A DNA stretch of 64,000 bases from Clostridium amylolyticum (GTDB lineage Bacteria > Bacillota > Clostridia > Clostridiales > Clostridiaceae): NCBI RefSeq assembly GCF_900142075.1, contig NZ_FQZO01000001.1, forward strand, positions 496,001-560,000. The letters are read 5' to 3'. The notes beneath the pieces were generated by a model. The model ran no database searches, was not told where the DNA came from, and saw only the letters and a list, made by a program, of their open reading frames with translations. Position numbers and translations under genes: made by a program. Below, piece after piece: positions 45,347 through 54,036 of this stretch (the stretch's first letter is position 1; each line of letters opens with the position of its first letter).

Positions 45347-47209
45347 ATGAATATCAATGGAGTAGGCTCTGGCTCTTCAGGTACTGATTACAGCAGAATA
45401 ACAGGTCTTGCCACTGGTATGGACATAGATGGAATGGTTAAAGGCATGCTGGCTAGAGATAGAGCAAGAATGGATAAAGTAGGACAAGATAGGCAGTATT
45501 TGCAGTGGCAGCAAGAAGCATATGTGGACATAATTAAAGACCTAAAAGATTTCAATAACTACTTTGATATTTTAAAAGCAGATAATATGATAGGTTCCTC
45601 TAACTATACAGGCACTAAAGTGGTAAGCAGCAAAGAAAATGTTCTCAATGCCACCACATTACCTGGAGCAGTAAAGGGATTATACGAAGTTAAGGTAGCA
45701 AACTTAGCAGAAAGTGCTAAGGCTCAAGGAAGCTTTAGTCCATTAAACAGCGGTAAAATTACTAATACCAATGGTGCTGACTGGCAGAACAAAACTATTA
45801 CTTTTAGTGTAGATGGCAAGGAAATTAAAATAACCTTAGATAACATGGTTAATCCAGATGGATCTGCTGCAGCTACTACCTTAGACGGAATAGTACAAAA
45901 AATACAAGAAAAAATAAATACCACTGAGTTAAAGGATAAACTTACTTTGTCTGCAGAAAATGGAACAATACATTTTCAAGGTGCAGGAAGCCAGGATATA
46001 GTTTTAAAAGATACTACCTTAAAAAATTTAGCTGCTTTAAAGGATAAGAGCATTACCAGTTTCAACAGAAATTCAAAATTATCAGATTTAGGAATAACTG
46101 CAGGAAATTTTAGAGTTACTGTTAAGGGTACTGAATTTACAGTAAATATAGATAATACAAAAAGTATTGATGATATCGTTACTGATATTAAAAATACACA
46201 GCTTCCTTCTGGAGAATCTTTAGGAAACTTTATAAATGTAAGCTTTAGTGATCTTACAAAGAAGTTAACCATTGAAAGTAAGTATACAGGAAGCAAAGAG
46301 GCGCTGACAATAACTTCTGGTACTAGTAATTTTGCAGATAAGACAGGGTTAACAGGAGAATTTACTGGTATCAATGCTAAAGTTTCAATAAAAGCTCCAG
46401 GAGAAAATGCTTTTGTTGAAGTTGAAAAAGAATCAAATAATTTCAATATAGATGGTATGAGTTACAATTTAATTAAACCTACAGGAGATGAAAGTATAGA
46501 GTTAACTGTCACCTCTGATGCAACAGCCTCAGTAGATAAATTTAAAAAGTTTATTGAAAAGTATAATGCTTTAGTAGAAAAGATAAATACCAAAGTAAGT
46601 GAGAAAAAAGAATATAAATTTAAGCCTCTTACAGAAGAACAAAGGAAATCCATGAAAGAGGATGAAATTAAAAGTTGGGAAGAAAAAGCTAAGCAAGGCA
46701 TGTTAAAGAGAGATGGGGATTTGAGTCAAATATTAAGCGACTTAAGATCTGCTGTATATAATGCTGTAGAGGGTTCAGGAATTACCATGACTGAGTTAGG
46801 CATTACCACTACTTCAAAGTATATGGATGGTGGAAAGCTCGAAATAGATGAGACTAAGCTTAAAGCTGCTTTAGAGAACAAAGGTGATCTAGTGCAAAAA
46901 TTATTTACTCAAACCGGAGACAAATATGAATCTCAAGGGGTATTTACCAGGTTTAAGAAAATTATAAATGATAATATTGGATTTGACGGAACTTTGATTA
47001 AAAAAGCAGGATCTAAAGATACTAGATGGGTGTCAGAAAATGATTTATCTAAAAGGATAACTGAAAAGAATACAGTGCTTAAAGATTTAGAAAGAAAGTT
47101 TTTTGTTAAGCAGGAAGCTCTTTATAGGAGGTTTGCTACTCTAGAAAAAAATATGAATTCATTAAATTCACAAAGTAATTGGTTATACTCACAAATGGGT
47201 GCTTCATAA
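45347..47209 (+). CDS. fliD: flagellar filament cap protein FliD
   Basis: The 620-residue protein has the N-terminal motif ITGLATGMDIDGMVKGML and the C-terminal coiled-coil region ending MNSLNSQSNWLYSQMG. The centre holds flagellin-hook IN-like repeats (two segments of the type DNTKSIDDIVTDI). FliD caps the growing filament and folds exported flagellin. The flagellin genes lie downstream. Confidence 0.94.
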   Translation: MNINGVGSGSSGTDYSRITGLATGMDIDGMVKGMLARDRARMDKVGQDRQYLQWQQEAYVDIIKDLKDFNNYFDILKADNMIGSSNYTGTKVVSSKENVLNATTLPGAVKGLYEVKVANLAESAKAQGSFSPLNSGKITNTNGADWQNKTITFSVDGKEIKITLDNMVNPDGSAAATTLDGIVQKIQEKINTTELKDKLTLSAENGTIHFQGAGSQDIVLKDTTLKNLAALKDKSITSFNRNSKLSDLGITAGNFRVTVKGTEFTVNIDNTKSIDDIVTDIKNTQLPSGESLGNFINVSFSDLTKKLTIESKYTGSKEALTITSGTSNFADKTGLTGEFTGINAKVSIKAPGENAFVEVEKESNNFNIDGMSYNLIKPTGDESIELTVTSDATASVDKFKKFIEKYNALVEKINTKVSEKKEYKFKPLTEEQRKSMKEDEIKSWEEKAKQGMLKRDGDLSQILSDLRSAVYNAVEGSGITMTELGITTTSKYMDGGKLEIDETKLKAALENKGDLVQKLFTQTGDKYESQGVFTRFKKIINDNIGFDGTLIKKAGSKDTRWVSENDLSKRITEKNTVLKDLERKFFVKQEALYRRFATLEKNMNSLNSQSNWLYSQMGAS

Positions 47210-47245
47210 ATTCAAAAAATATTTAAAAAAATTATAAAATAAAGC

Positions 47246-47272
47246 TAAAGTTATATAATATCATATCGAAGA
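47246..47272 (+). promoter_or_regulatory. sigma-28-like promoter for the first flagellin gene
   Basis: TAAA (47246-47249) is followed by 15 bases and ATCGAAGA (47265-47272), a weaker match to the -10 GCCGATAA than at flgM but with identical spacing. It gives a leader of about 125 bases. Confidence 0.55.
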
Positions 47273-47360
47273 ATTAATTAGAGTATTTAAGGTGGCCACT
47301 TAGATATCATACATCAATAACTTGTTAGTAAGCCAAAAGGCTTAACTATAAATAAACAAA

Positions 47361-47400
47361 CCTAGCACAAGGAAGTGCAGGTGAAAAATCAAGGAGGAAT
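47361..47400 (+). promoter_or_regulatory. CsrA-type binding sites in the first flagellin leader
   Basis: GCAC (47365-47368) and GTGC (47375-47378) pair with loop AAGGAA, extended by CCT/AGG with one bulged A. The GGA is thus displayed in a loop. A second GGA lies in the Shine-Dalgarno AAGGAGG (47391-47397). This two-site layout matches the hag leader bound by CsrA in Bacillus. Confidence 0.65.
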
Positions 47401-47405
47401 TTATA

Positions 47406-48656
47406 ATGATTATTAATCACAACATGAACGCTATGAACGCTCATAGAAATATGGGTATGAACAACGTTAATTCAGGAAAAGCTATGGAAAAACTAAGCTC
47501 AGGTTTAAGAATAAACAGAGCTGGAGATGATGCAGCTGGACTAGCTATATCAGAAAAAATGAGAGGACAAATTAGAGGTCTTGACCAAGCTTCAAGAAAC
47601 TCTCAAGATGCAATCTCAATGATTCAAACTGCTGAAGGTGGATTAAACGAAACTCACAGCATTCTTCAAAGAATGAGAGAGCTTGCTGTTCAATCTGCTA
47701 ACGATACAAACGTAAATGCTGATAGAGGCGCAATCCAAGATGAAATGAACCAATTAGTTAGTGAAATAGATAGAATAGCTAACAACACTGAGTTCAACAC
47801 TCAAAAACTACTAGATGGTTCCTTCTCAGGTAAATTCCAAATCGGTGCTAACAATACACAAGATATGGATTTAGCTATAAATAAAATGGATTCAGCTAGT
47901 TTAGGATTAGTAGCTGGAAATACTATGGAAACAGGAACTATAGCAGCAAACTCCTTAAAAGATGGTGTTTATAAATTAGTAGGAACTGATTTAGTAGACG
48001 TTAAAGGAAACAAGGTAGCTACATATACTGTTGCAGATGGTAAAATTCAAACAGCTGAAACAACACCTGTATTAGCTGCTACTTTAACTAAAGCTAAATT
48101 AGGTGAAGGCGCTACAATAACTATTAAAGACGGTAAATTCTCTGTTAATAACACAATAACTGGAGCTGCTAAAACAGATTTAGCACCAGGAACATACACA
48201 ATAAGTGGAACAAATGTAATAAAAGATGGAAAGCTTGTTGGAACATTTAATGATGCTGGTAACAGTATAAAAGTTAATGGTAAAGACGTAACAGAAGCTG
48301 AATTAGGCTTCATAGCAGATGCATTAGTGGATGGAGGAACATTTACTATTAATGGAGCAGATGTATCAGCTAGAGACAAAGCACAAGGAACTATTGATAC
48401 AGTAAATAATGCTATAGAATCTGTTTCTAAAGAAAGATCAAAGCTTGGTGCTGTTCAAAACAGATTAGAGCACACAATAGCTAACTTAAATACTTCAAGC
48501 GAAAACTTACAAGCATCAGAATCAAGAATTAGAGACGTAGATATGGCTAAAGAAATGATGAACTTCAGCAAGAACAATATACTTGCTCAAGCTGCTCAAG
48601 CTATGCTTGCTCAAGCTAACCAACAGCCACAAGGAGTTCTTCAATTATTAAGATAG
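47406..48656 (+). CDS. fliC: flagellin, major copy
   Basis: The 416-residue protein has intact conserved ends: N-terminal INHNMNAMNAHRNMGMNNV with SSGLRINRAGDDAAGLAISEKM in two parts, and the C-terminal NILAQAAQAMLAQANQQPQGVLQLLR region. The middle (about residues 165-325) is a variable surface domain rich in Thr, Lys and Gly. Codon use is biased to the preferred set, as expected for the most abundant protein of the locus. It has its own leader, sigma-28-like promoter and terminator. Confidence 0.96.
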   Translation: MIINHNMNAMNAHRNMGMNNVNSGKAMEKLSSGLRINRAGDDAAGLAISEKMRGQIRGLDQASRNSQDAISMIQTAEGGLNETHSILQRMRELAVQSANDTNVNADRGAIQDEMNQLVSEIDRIANNTEFNTQKLLDGSFSGKFQIGANNTQDMDLAINKMDSASLGLVAGNTMETGTIAANSLKDGVYKLVGTDLVDVKGNKVATYTVADGKIQTAETTPVLAATLTKAKLGEGATITIKDGKFSVNNTITGAAKTDLAPGTYTISGTNVIKDGKLVGTFNDAGNSIKVNGKDVTEAELGFIADALVDGGTFTINGADVSARDKAQGTIDTVNNAIESVSKERSKLGAVQNRLEHTIANLNTSSENLQASESRIRDVDMAKEMMNFSKNNILAQAAQAMLAQANQQPQGVLQLLR

Positions 48657-48671
48657 TAAAATAATAAGTTG

Positions 48672-48708
48672 AAAAAGCGGAGGGGGAAGGCTTCTCCGCT
48701 TTTTTTAT
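48672..48708 (+). terminator. terminator after the first flagellin gene
   Basis: AAAAAGCGGAG (48672-48682) pairs with CTCCGCTTTTT (48694-48704) and is followed by more T. Confidence 0.88.
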
Positions 48709-48746
48709 GATCTGTAATGGAAATTTATGGGTTGAAATTATCCTTA

Positions 48747-48785
48747 TGAATAGACAAGGAGGTCTATTTATTCCCAACAAGGAGG
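48747..48785 (+). promoter_or_regulatory. CsrA-type binding sites in the flagellinolysin leader
   Basis: AATAGAC (48749-48755) pairs perfectly with GTCTATT (48762-48768) around loop AAGGAG, and a T-A pair extends it past a G-T wobble. A second GGA sits in the Shine-Dalgarno AAGGAGG (48779-48785). The layout repeats that of the first flagellin leader although the stem sequence differs. Confidence 0.65.
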
Positions 48786-48794
48786 TAGAAGCCT

Positions 48795-50516
48795 ATGATA
48801 ATTAATCACAATATGAATGCAATGAATGCACATAGAAACATGACGATGAACACAGTAAAAAGTGGAAAAACCATGGAAAAGTTAAGTTCTGGACTTAGAA
48901 TAAATAAATCTGGAGATGATGCGGCGGGGCTTGCTATTTCCGAAAAGATGAGAGGGCAGATTAGGGGGTTAGATCAGGCCTCTAGAAATGCTCAAGATGC
49001 TATATCCTTAATTCAAACTGCGGAAGGAGCCTTGGGAGAAACACACGCTATTATTCAAAGAATGAGAGAACTATCTGTACAAGCGGTTAATGATACCTAT
49101 ACAACTAAGGATAGGGAAGAAATACAAAAAGAAATAGATCAGCTTGTATCAGAGGTAGACAGAATAGGTAACACTACTGAGTTTAACAATATAAAACTCT
49201 TAAATTCAGGTGGAGAAAATAATGAGATAGCTAAGAATATCTTAAAAGGGCTTAAAGAAGGCTGGCTTGAAATGTCAGAAAAAAGGATAGAAACTCAATA
49301 TGGGTTAGTAGGAAAAGGAACTACAAGCCTTAAGGTTGTTCTAAATTCAGGAACTCCCTATGGTGAGCTTGCTCATGTGGGAGGTACTTCATCAGTTTTG
49401 GAGCTTCATATAGATATGTCAGATTTTGCACCTAGTACAGGTGTTGATGGAACTAATAATCTTGGAAAGCTTTATAATGACAGAATTATAGCTCATGAAA
49501 TGACTCATGCCATTATGGATGATGCACTTGGTGCTAGCAAAATGAATGCTATGCCAACATGGTTTGTAGAAGGTAGTGCAGAATTTATAGCAGGAGCAGA
49601 TGAAAGAGTTAAAAATTTAATTAGTAATGGAACGGGTGCTGATGCAGGAAAAGTTACTGATCTTATAAATAGAGCTTCTGCTTTATTAAATGGAGTTGCT
49701 TGGTCTGGAGATGATAAAGATTATGCAGCAGGTTATATTATAGTGAAATATATGAGTTCAAAGCTAAATGCGGCTAATAACATGGCTGGATTAATGAGCG
49801 AAATAAAAAATTATGCAGGGGCAGATGTAGCTAAAGCTCTGAATGCTGCTTTAGGTATACATGGAACTACTAATAATATAAATTCTATAGCAGATTTAAA
49901 AACAAAATTTGATGCAGATGCTAATGGATTCATAGGAGGGCTTAATTTTGATTGGCTGGCCATTGATGAAGCGGATGTAGGAGCTATAGGAGGATCAGAT
50001 GTTGGTGGAGCTCCTATGAAAGCAGAAGATGTTTTAAATGAAGCAGATGCTGCAGACAAAACTGATGGACAACCTATGCAAAAATTTAATGTAATATGGC
50101 CAGCAGAAGATAGCTTTTCCCCCTCACAATTAATCATGAGTATAGGTGCTAATTTTGGATAAACTCTAACACTTAGCTTAAAAGATATGAGATCATCAGC
50201 ACTGGGTATTAGTTCTATAAATGTTTCAGATAGTAACAAGGCTTCTGAAGCAATAAAATTATGTGATAATGGAATAGAAAAAGTTTCAAGTTTCAGATCT
50301 GTACTGGGAGCTTACCAAAATAGATTAGAACATACAATAGCTAATTTAAATAATACATCGGAAAACTTAACTGCAGCAGAAAGTAGAATTAAAGATGTGG
50401 ATATGGCTAAAGAAATGATGAACTTCAGCAAACAAAATATTCTTAGTCAAGCTGCTCAAGCTATGCTTACCCAAGCTAACCAACAGCATCAAGGAGTTCT
50501 TCAGTTATTAAGATAA
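48795..50516 (+). pseudogene. flagellinolysin (flagellin with zinc metalloprotease domain), interrupted by an in-frame TAA
   Basis: One frame runs from ATG 48795 to TAA 50514-50516, broken only by TAA at 50160-50162. Before the stop are 455 residues: the flagellin N-terminal domain (about 1-138, nearly identical in motif to the first flagellin), then a metalloprotease domain with HEMTH at 234-238 and the third zinc ligand Glu259 in WFVEGSAEF. After the stop come the KDMRSSALG segment and the flagellin C-terminal helices, ending QQHQGVLQLLR, in the same frame. Flagellins normally read G-A-N-x-G-Q at this point, so a CAA to TAA change explains the stop. Intact proteins of this type form proteolytic filaments in Clostridium. 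Without the C-terminal helix the product should not polymerise. A sequencing error is possible. Confidence 0.88.
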
Positions 50517-50572
50517 GCAGCGAACCGATTTTAATGCTTTTTAAAATGATTTTCAGAAAGGTAAGTGATTCC

Positions 50573-51814
50573 ATGAGCCAAAAGAAAAGAATAGTATTAA
50601 TACCTTCTTACATGAAGTCTTTTAGATGTGTAGGTTCTAAATGTGAAGATAGTTGTTGTATTGGATTTAAAGTTGATTTGGATAGGGAAACTTACTTAAA
50701 GTATAACAAGATTCAAAATAAAGAAATAAAATCTATAGTAACTAAAAGTGTAACAAGAAAACATAATGATAAAAGTGAAATTTCCTATGGGAATATTCAC
50801 ATGGATGAAGATAAAAGATGTCCATTTTTGAATGAAAAAAATCTTTGTAAAGTATACATAAACTTGGGGGAGGAATATCTTTCAAATACCTGTACAGTAT
50901 ATCCTAGATACCTAAATAAGGTGGATGGAAAGTTTGAAAGAAGTGCCACGATGTCCTGTCCTGAAGCTGCAAGATTAGCAATTCTGAATAAGGATGGAAT
51001 AATGTTTGAGCAGGTTGAAGAAGAGGAAGATTTAAGAATAGTCATAAATAGTAGATTTGACACAGAAGGACATTTGTTTTTAAATAAGCCTCAAAGATAT
51101 TTTTGGGAAATTAGGATTTTTAGTCTTTCAATTTTGCAAAACCGGAATTATACATTGTCCGAACGATTAGTGATACTGGGTGTATTCTATGAGAATATAG
51201 AAAATTTATATAAGAATGATTTAACAAACGAAATTCCAAATATGATAGAAAAAATGAGCTATATGGTAGAAGAAAAGTCATTAAGAGAAGAATTGAATAA
51301 TTTGCCTACTAACATGGAATTACAAATGCTATTAATAAAAGAAATTATAGATCATAGAGAGATTGGAGTGGTAGGCAGTGCCAGATATGTACAATGCTTA
51401 AAAGAAACTTTATTAGGTATAGGATACATAGAAGGAGAACATCAAGAGAAAATATTAGAAAAATATAATATAAACAGGGAAAAATATCTTTTACCATATT
51501 TAGAGGAAAAAGAATATTTATTAGAAAATTATTTAGTAAATGAGTATTTTAGAGAACTTATGCCTTTTGGAAACTTTAAAACTATTTGGGATTCGTATAT
51601 CTATCTATGTGTGCTTTATAGTATGGTTAAGTTTCATATGATAGGTATGTCAGGAGCCCATGAAGGCTTAACAGATGAATTAATATTAAAGTTAATTCAA
51701 TCTTTATCAAAAGTATTTACTCATAGCACTAAATATAGTGGAGAGATTATAAGATTGTTAAAAGATAATAATTATGACAACTTAGCATATATGTCTATCT
51801 TAGTTAAAAACTAA
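50573..51814 (+). CDS. fliB: flagellin lysine-N-methylase FliB
   Basis: The protein of about 413 residues has the FliB cysteine pattern: CVGSKCEDSCC near residue 22, then CPFLNEKNLC and a later C in TCTVYPRYL, with CPEAARLA. These probably hold an iron-sulfur cluster. The family methylates surface lysines of flagellin. It lies directly after the flagellinolysin gene, a position that supports the assignment. The frame reaches ATG 50534, but ATG 50573 gives the conserved N-terminus. Confidence 0.9.
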   Translation: MSQKKRIVLIPSYMKSFRCVGSKCEDSCCIGFKVDLDRETYLKYNKIQNKEIKSIVTKSVTRKHNDKSEISYGNIHMDEDKRCPFLNEKNLCKVYINLGEEYLSNTCTVYPRYLNKVDGKFERSATMSCPEAARLAILNKDGIMFEQVEEEEDLRIVINSRFDTEGHLFLNKPQRYFWEIRIFSLSILQNRNYTLSERLVILGVFYENIENLYKNDLTNEIPNMIEKMSYMVEEKSLREELNNLPTNMELQMLLIKEIIDHREIGVVGSARYVQCLKETLLGIGYIEGEHQEKILEKYNINREKYLLPYLEEKEYLLENYLVNEYFRELMPFGNFKTIWDSYIYLCVLYSMVKFHMIGMSGAHEGLTDELILKLIQSLSKVFTHSTKYSGEIIRLLKDNNYDNLAYMSILVKN

Positions 51815-51850
51815 ATGCTTAATTTAAATATAAAAGCATGGAAATGAATA

Positions 51851-51892
51851 AAAGAGCATCAGGGGCTAATGAAATAGCAGTTGATGCTCTTT
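51851..51892. terminator. hairpin between fliB and the convergent HDOD gene
   Basis: AAAGAGCATCA (51851-51861) pairs with TGATGCTCTTT (51882-51892), with an inner GCTA/TAGC stem. T-runs are weak on both sides, so its strength as a terminator is uncertain. Confidence 0.55.
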
Positions 51893-51963
51893 ATGCGTAA
51901 GTATTAATTTATATTTTTATAGCATAGAGTTTAAAATTACAGGTTAATACAAAATCAATATAT

Positions 51964-52827
51964 TTAGAAAATAGCATTAAAACTGTTATTATCACTTAAG
52001 TAATCCGAAATTTCATAGATAATTTTTTCCATGGATTCAGTTTTTAGGTTTAGGGTATTTAGGGCAAAGCTTGAGAAATTATAGGATAAACCGTCGTTGC
52101 CTAGACCTACACCCAGGAACATGGTTATTGCATCGGCTATATGCACTATTGATACCAGGGTAGGATCTATTTGTGATAGTTCTGGTGTGTGGTGATAATG
52201 AATGCTTTCCACTAAAGCTAGGGGGAAATTCCATTTCTTGGCCACCTCAGCACCGATTTCTCCATGATTAAAGCCTAAAATTTCTTCTTCAGCTTGTAGA
52301 AAAGTCTTTTTCTCAATTTGCACTTTATTTACTATGGCATCATACTCTTCCCCTACATAGTAATTTAATATAGTTTTACCTATATCCCTTAACAGCCCTG
52401 CTATGTAAGCTTGTTCAGCTTTCCCGTACTTTACCTTTTTAGCAATAAATCTTGATATAATAGCACAGCTTTGAGACTGATTCCATAAATCATATTTTTC
52501 CAGTCCATAACCTTTAGGTAGCTCTTTAATAAGGTATTGACTCACGGCAGAAGCTAGAGTCAAACTTTTAATGGTTTGATAGCCCAAAAGCACCGCTGCT
52601 TCAGAAACTGTTGAAATCCTCCTCGCATAACCATAATAAGTGGAATTGGCTAACTTTAATATCTTTGATGTTAAACTCTGATCTTTTAAAATTTCCTTTT
52701 CTAAATCTTTTATAGTAGAATCTGGATCTTCTGTAAGAGCCATTATTCTATTAATTCTATCAGGGAGTACAGGGATATCTTCTACTTTATTAATTAAATT
52801 ATCTAAGCTCATACTTCTCACATTCAC
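51964..52827 (-). CDS. HDOD domain protein
   Basis: The 287-residue protein is one HDOD domain: LPDRINRIMALTEDP, ILKLANSTYYG, ISTVSEAAVLLG, then the HD-like GLLRDIGKTIL with later HGEIGAEVAKKW and HYHHTP. HDOD proteins are scaffolds in signalling and motility and lack the complete metal site of true HD phosphohydrolases. It is the only minus-strand gene of normal size within the flagellar region, opposite the flagellin genes. A role in cyclic-di-nucleotide or stress signalling is inference. Confidence 0.88.
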   Translation of the reverse strand: MNVRSMSLDNLINKVEDIPVLPDRINRIMALTEDPDSTIKDLEKEILKDQSLTSKILKLANSTYYGYARRISTVSEAAVLLGYQTIKSLTLASAVSQYLIKELPKGYGLEKYDLWNQSQSCAIISRFIAKKVKYGKAEQAYIAGLLRDIGKTILNYYVGEEYDAIVNKVQIEKKTFLQAEEEILGFNHGEIGAEVAKKWNFPLALVESIHYHHTPELSQIDPTLVSIVHIADAITMFLGVGLGNDGLSYNFSSFALNTLNLKTESMEKIIYEISDYLSDNNSFNAIF

Positions 52828-52939
52828 ACACCCATTTCATAGTTATATTAATAGATATATATAGTATATCGTTATATTTAGAAAGAAACTTAATTTAATC
52901 ATAACTTAAATTTAAATATTTATTTATTAAAACTTACCA

Positions 52940-52966
52940 TAAAGATAATCTTAACCCTACCGATAA
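52940..52966 (+). promoter_or_regulatory. consensus sigma-28 promoter for the third flagellin gene
   Basis: TAAA (52940-52943), a 15-base spacer and ACCGATAA (52959-52966). The -10 is identical to that before flgM. Confidence 0.85.
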
Positions 52967-52998
52967 TTTAAGTAATACATTTAATTGGAGTGAAATGC

Positions 52999-53859
52999 AT
53001 GAGATTAAATCATAACATGATGTCCTTAGGTATATATAATAATTATACAAAAAAGTTAAGTCTTCAAAGTGATGCCTTAAATAAAATTAGCACTGGGCAG
53101 AAACTTGTTTCTGCTAAAGATAACCCTAATGCTATAGGGCAAAGTGAGCTTTTAAGGATACAAATTAGAGGCTTGGATATGGCTCAGAGAAACCTACAGG
53201 ACTCTGCTGCAATGTTACAAACTGCAGATGGAGGACTTGATAGTATTACTGGTGCTATTCATAGGATTAAAGAACTTTCCGTACAAGCAGGGGGAGCTAT
53301 ATCTTCAGAAGATAGACAGGTTATACAAAATGAAATTCAGGCTATGAAAGACCATATAGATTTTACAGCAAAAAATACTGAGTTTAATGGCGTTAAACTT
53401 TTGCATGATGCGAATGTTACAGATAATTCTAACCCTCAATACAAGTATACTGTATCCGGGGCAAACGTAGGAGAAAAAGTGGAAATTCCTATGTATAATT
53501 TGACTACTGAAATACTTAAAGACTCTGAAGGAAAGTTATCATTGAAGGATATAGATGTAACTAAGCCTGGTGGAGTAGATGAGGCCCTTAAAGTTACTGA
53601 AGGAGCTTTAAATTCTGTGCTTAGCATGAGAAGTAAATATGGAGCTATTCAAAATAAATTAGAAAGCCTGCATGATGCCTTAGGGGAAACCTCAGCATCC
53701 ATTTCTAAAGCCGAAAGTGGTTTAAGGGATGCGGACATAGCTGAAGAGATGATGAAATATGCTAGTAATGGAATACTTATAGAATCTGCAAATGCTATGA
53801 TGGCACAATCTAACAATTTTCCACAAGATATATTAAGAGTATTGGAAAGAATGAGATAA
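52999..53859 (+). CDS. flagellin, third, divergent copy
   Basis: The 286-residue protein starts MRLNHNMMSLGIYNNY instead of MIINHNMNAM, and has TGQKLVSAKDNPNAIG where the others have SGLRIN-type sequence. It keeps the flagellin C-terminal helices (ANAMMAQSNNFPQDILRVLERM) but lacks a large surface domain. Divergence suggests a minor filament component or specialised function. ATG 52999 is preferred over GTG 52990, which overlaps the GGAGTGA site. It has its own sigma-28 promoter and a strong terminator, so it is a separate unit. Confidence 0.9.
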   Translation: MRLNHNMMSLGIYNNYTKKLSLQSDALNKISTGQKLVSAKDNPNAIGQSELLRIQIRGLDMAQRNLQDSAAMLQTADGGLDSITGAIHRIKELSVQAGGAISSEDRQVIQNEIQAMKDHIDFTAKNTEFNGVKLLHDANVTDNSNPQYKYTVSGANVGEKVEIPMYNLTTEILKDSEGKLSLKDIDVTKPGGVDEALKVTEGALNSVLSMRSKYGAIQNKLESLHDALGETSASISKAESGLRDADIAEEMMKYASNGILIESANAMMAQSNNFPQDILRVLERMR

Positions 53860-53893
53860 AGGAATCTGTAGAGCATTCTACAGATTCCTTTAT
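53856..53893. terminator. bidirectional terminator between the third flagellin gene and the small minus-strand gene
   Basis: A perfect 17-base stem (53856-53872 with 53877-53893) has a four-base loop. It serves the flagellin gene on the plus strand and the 44-residue gene on the minus strand. Confidence 0.82.
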
Positions 53894-53901
53894 TATGGAT
53901 T

Positions 53902-54036
53902 TTAATCTTCTTTTGCTTTTGGATCATCAAAAACCGCTTTTGCACTTTCTGTCCTAGGATCGTGATTTATGTGCTTTTTCGAAAAATTATTATCTTCTTT
54001 TCTGTTATTTTTGCTTTCTTTGCTTTTATTTACCAT
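53902..54036 (-). CDS. 44-residue basic/acidic small protein (possibly CPC_1213-like)
   Basis: A short frame on the minus strand starts at ATG 54036, seven bases after a strong TAGGAGGTG-type site. It encodes a 44-residue hydrophilic protein with the segments SKKHINHDPRTESAKAVF and DDPKAKED. It ends at TAA 53902-53904, right beside the shared terminator. The KHINHDP-xxxESAKA pattern recalls small conserved clostridial proteins named CPC_1213 family; that recall is unverified. Function unknown. The good ribosome binding site and terminator argue it is real. Confidence 0.72.
   Translation of the reverse strand: MVNKSKESKNNRKEDNNFSKKHINHDPRTESAKAVFDDPKAKED

Noticed and set aside
45976..46446. 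156-codon minus-strand frame opposite fliD
   Set aside because: Antisense shadow with low-complexity Phe/Ser/Val content and no ribosome binding site.
50160..50162. Selenocysteine or pyrrolysine recoding of the flagellinolysin stop
   Set aside because: The codon is TAA, not TGA or TAG, so neither known insertion system applies, even though mnmH shows selenium use.
47406..50516. Duplicated flagellin ends as borders of a mobile element
   Set aside because: Similarity is limited to conserved flagellin coding domains; no terminal repeats, target duplication or transposase.
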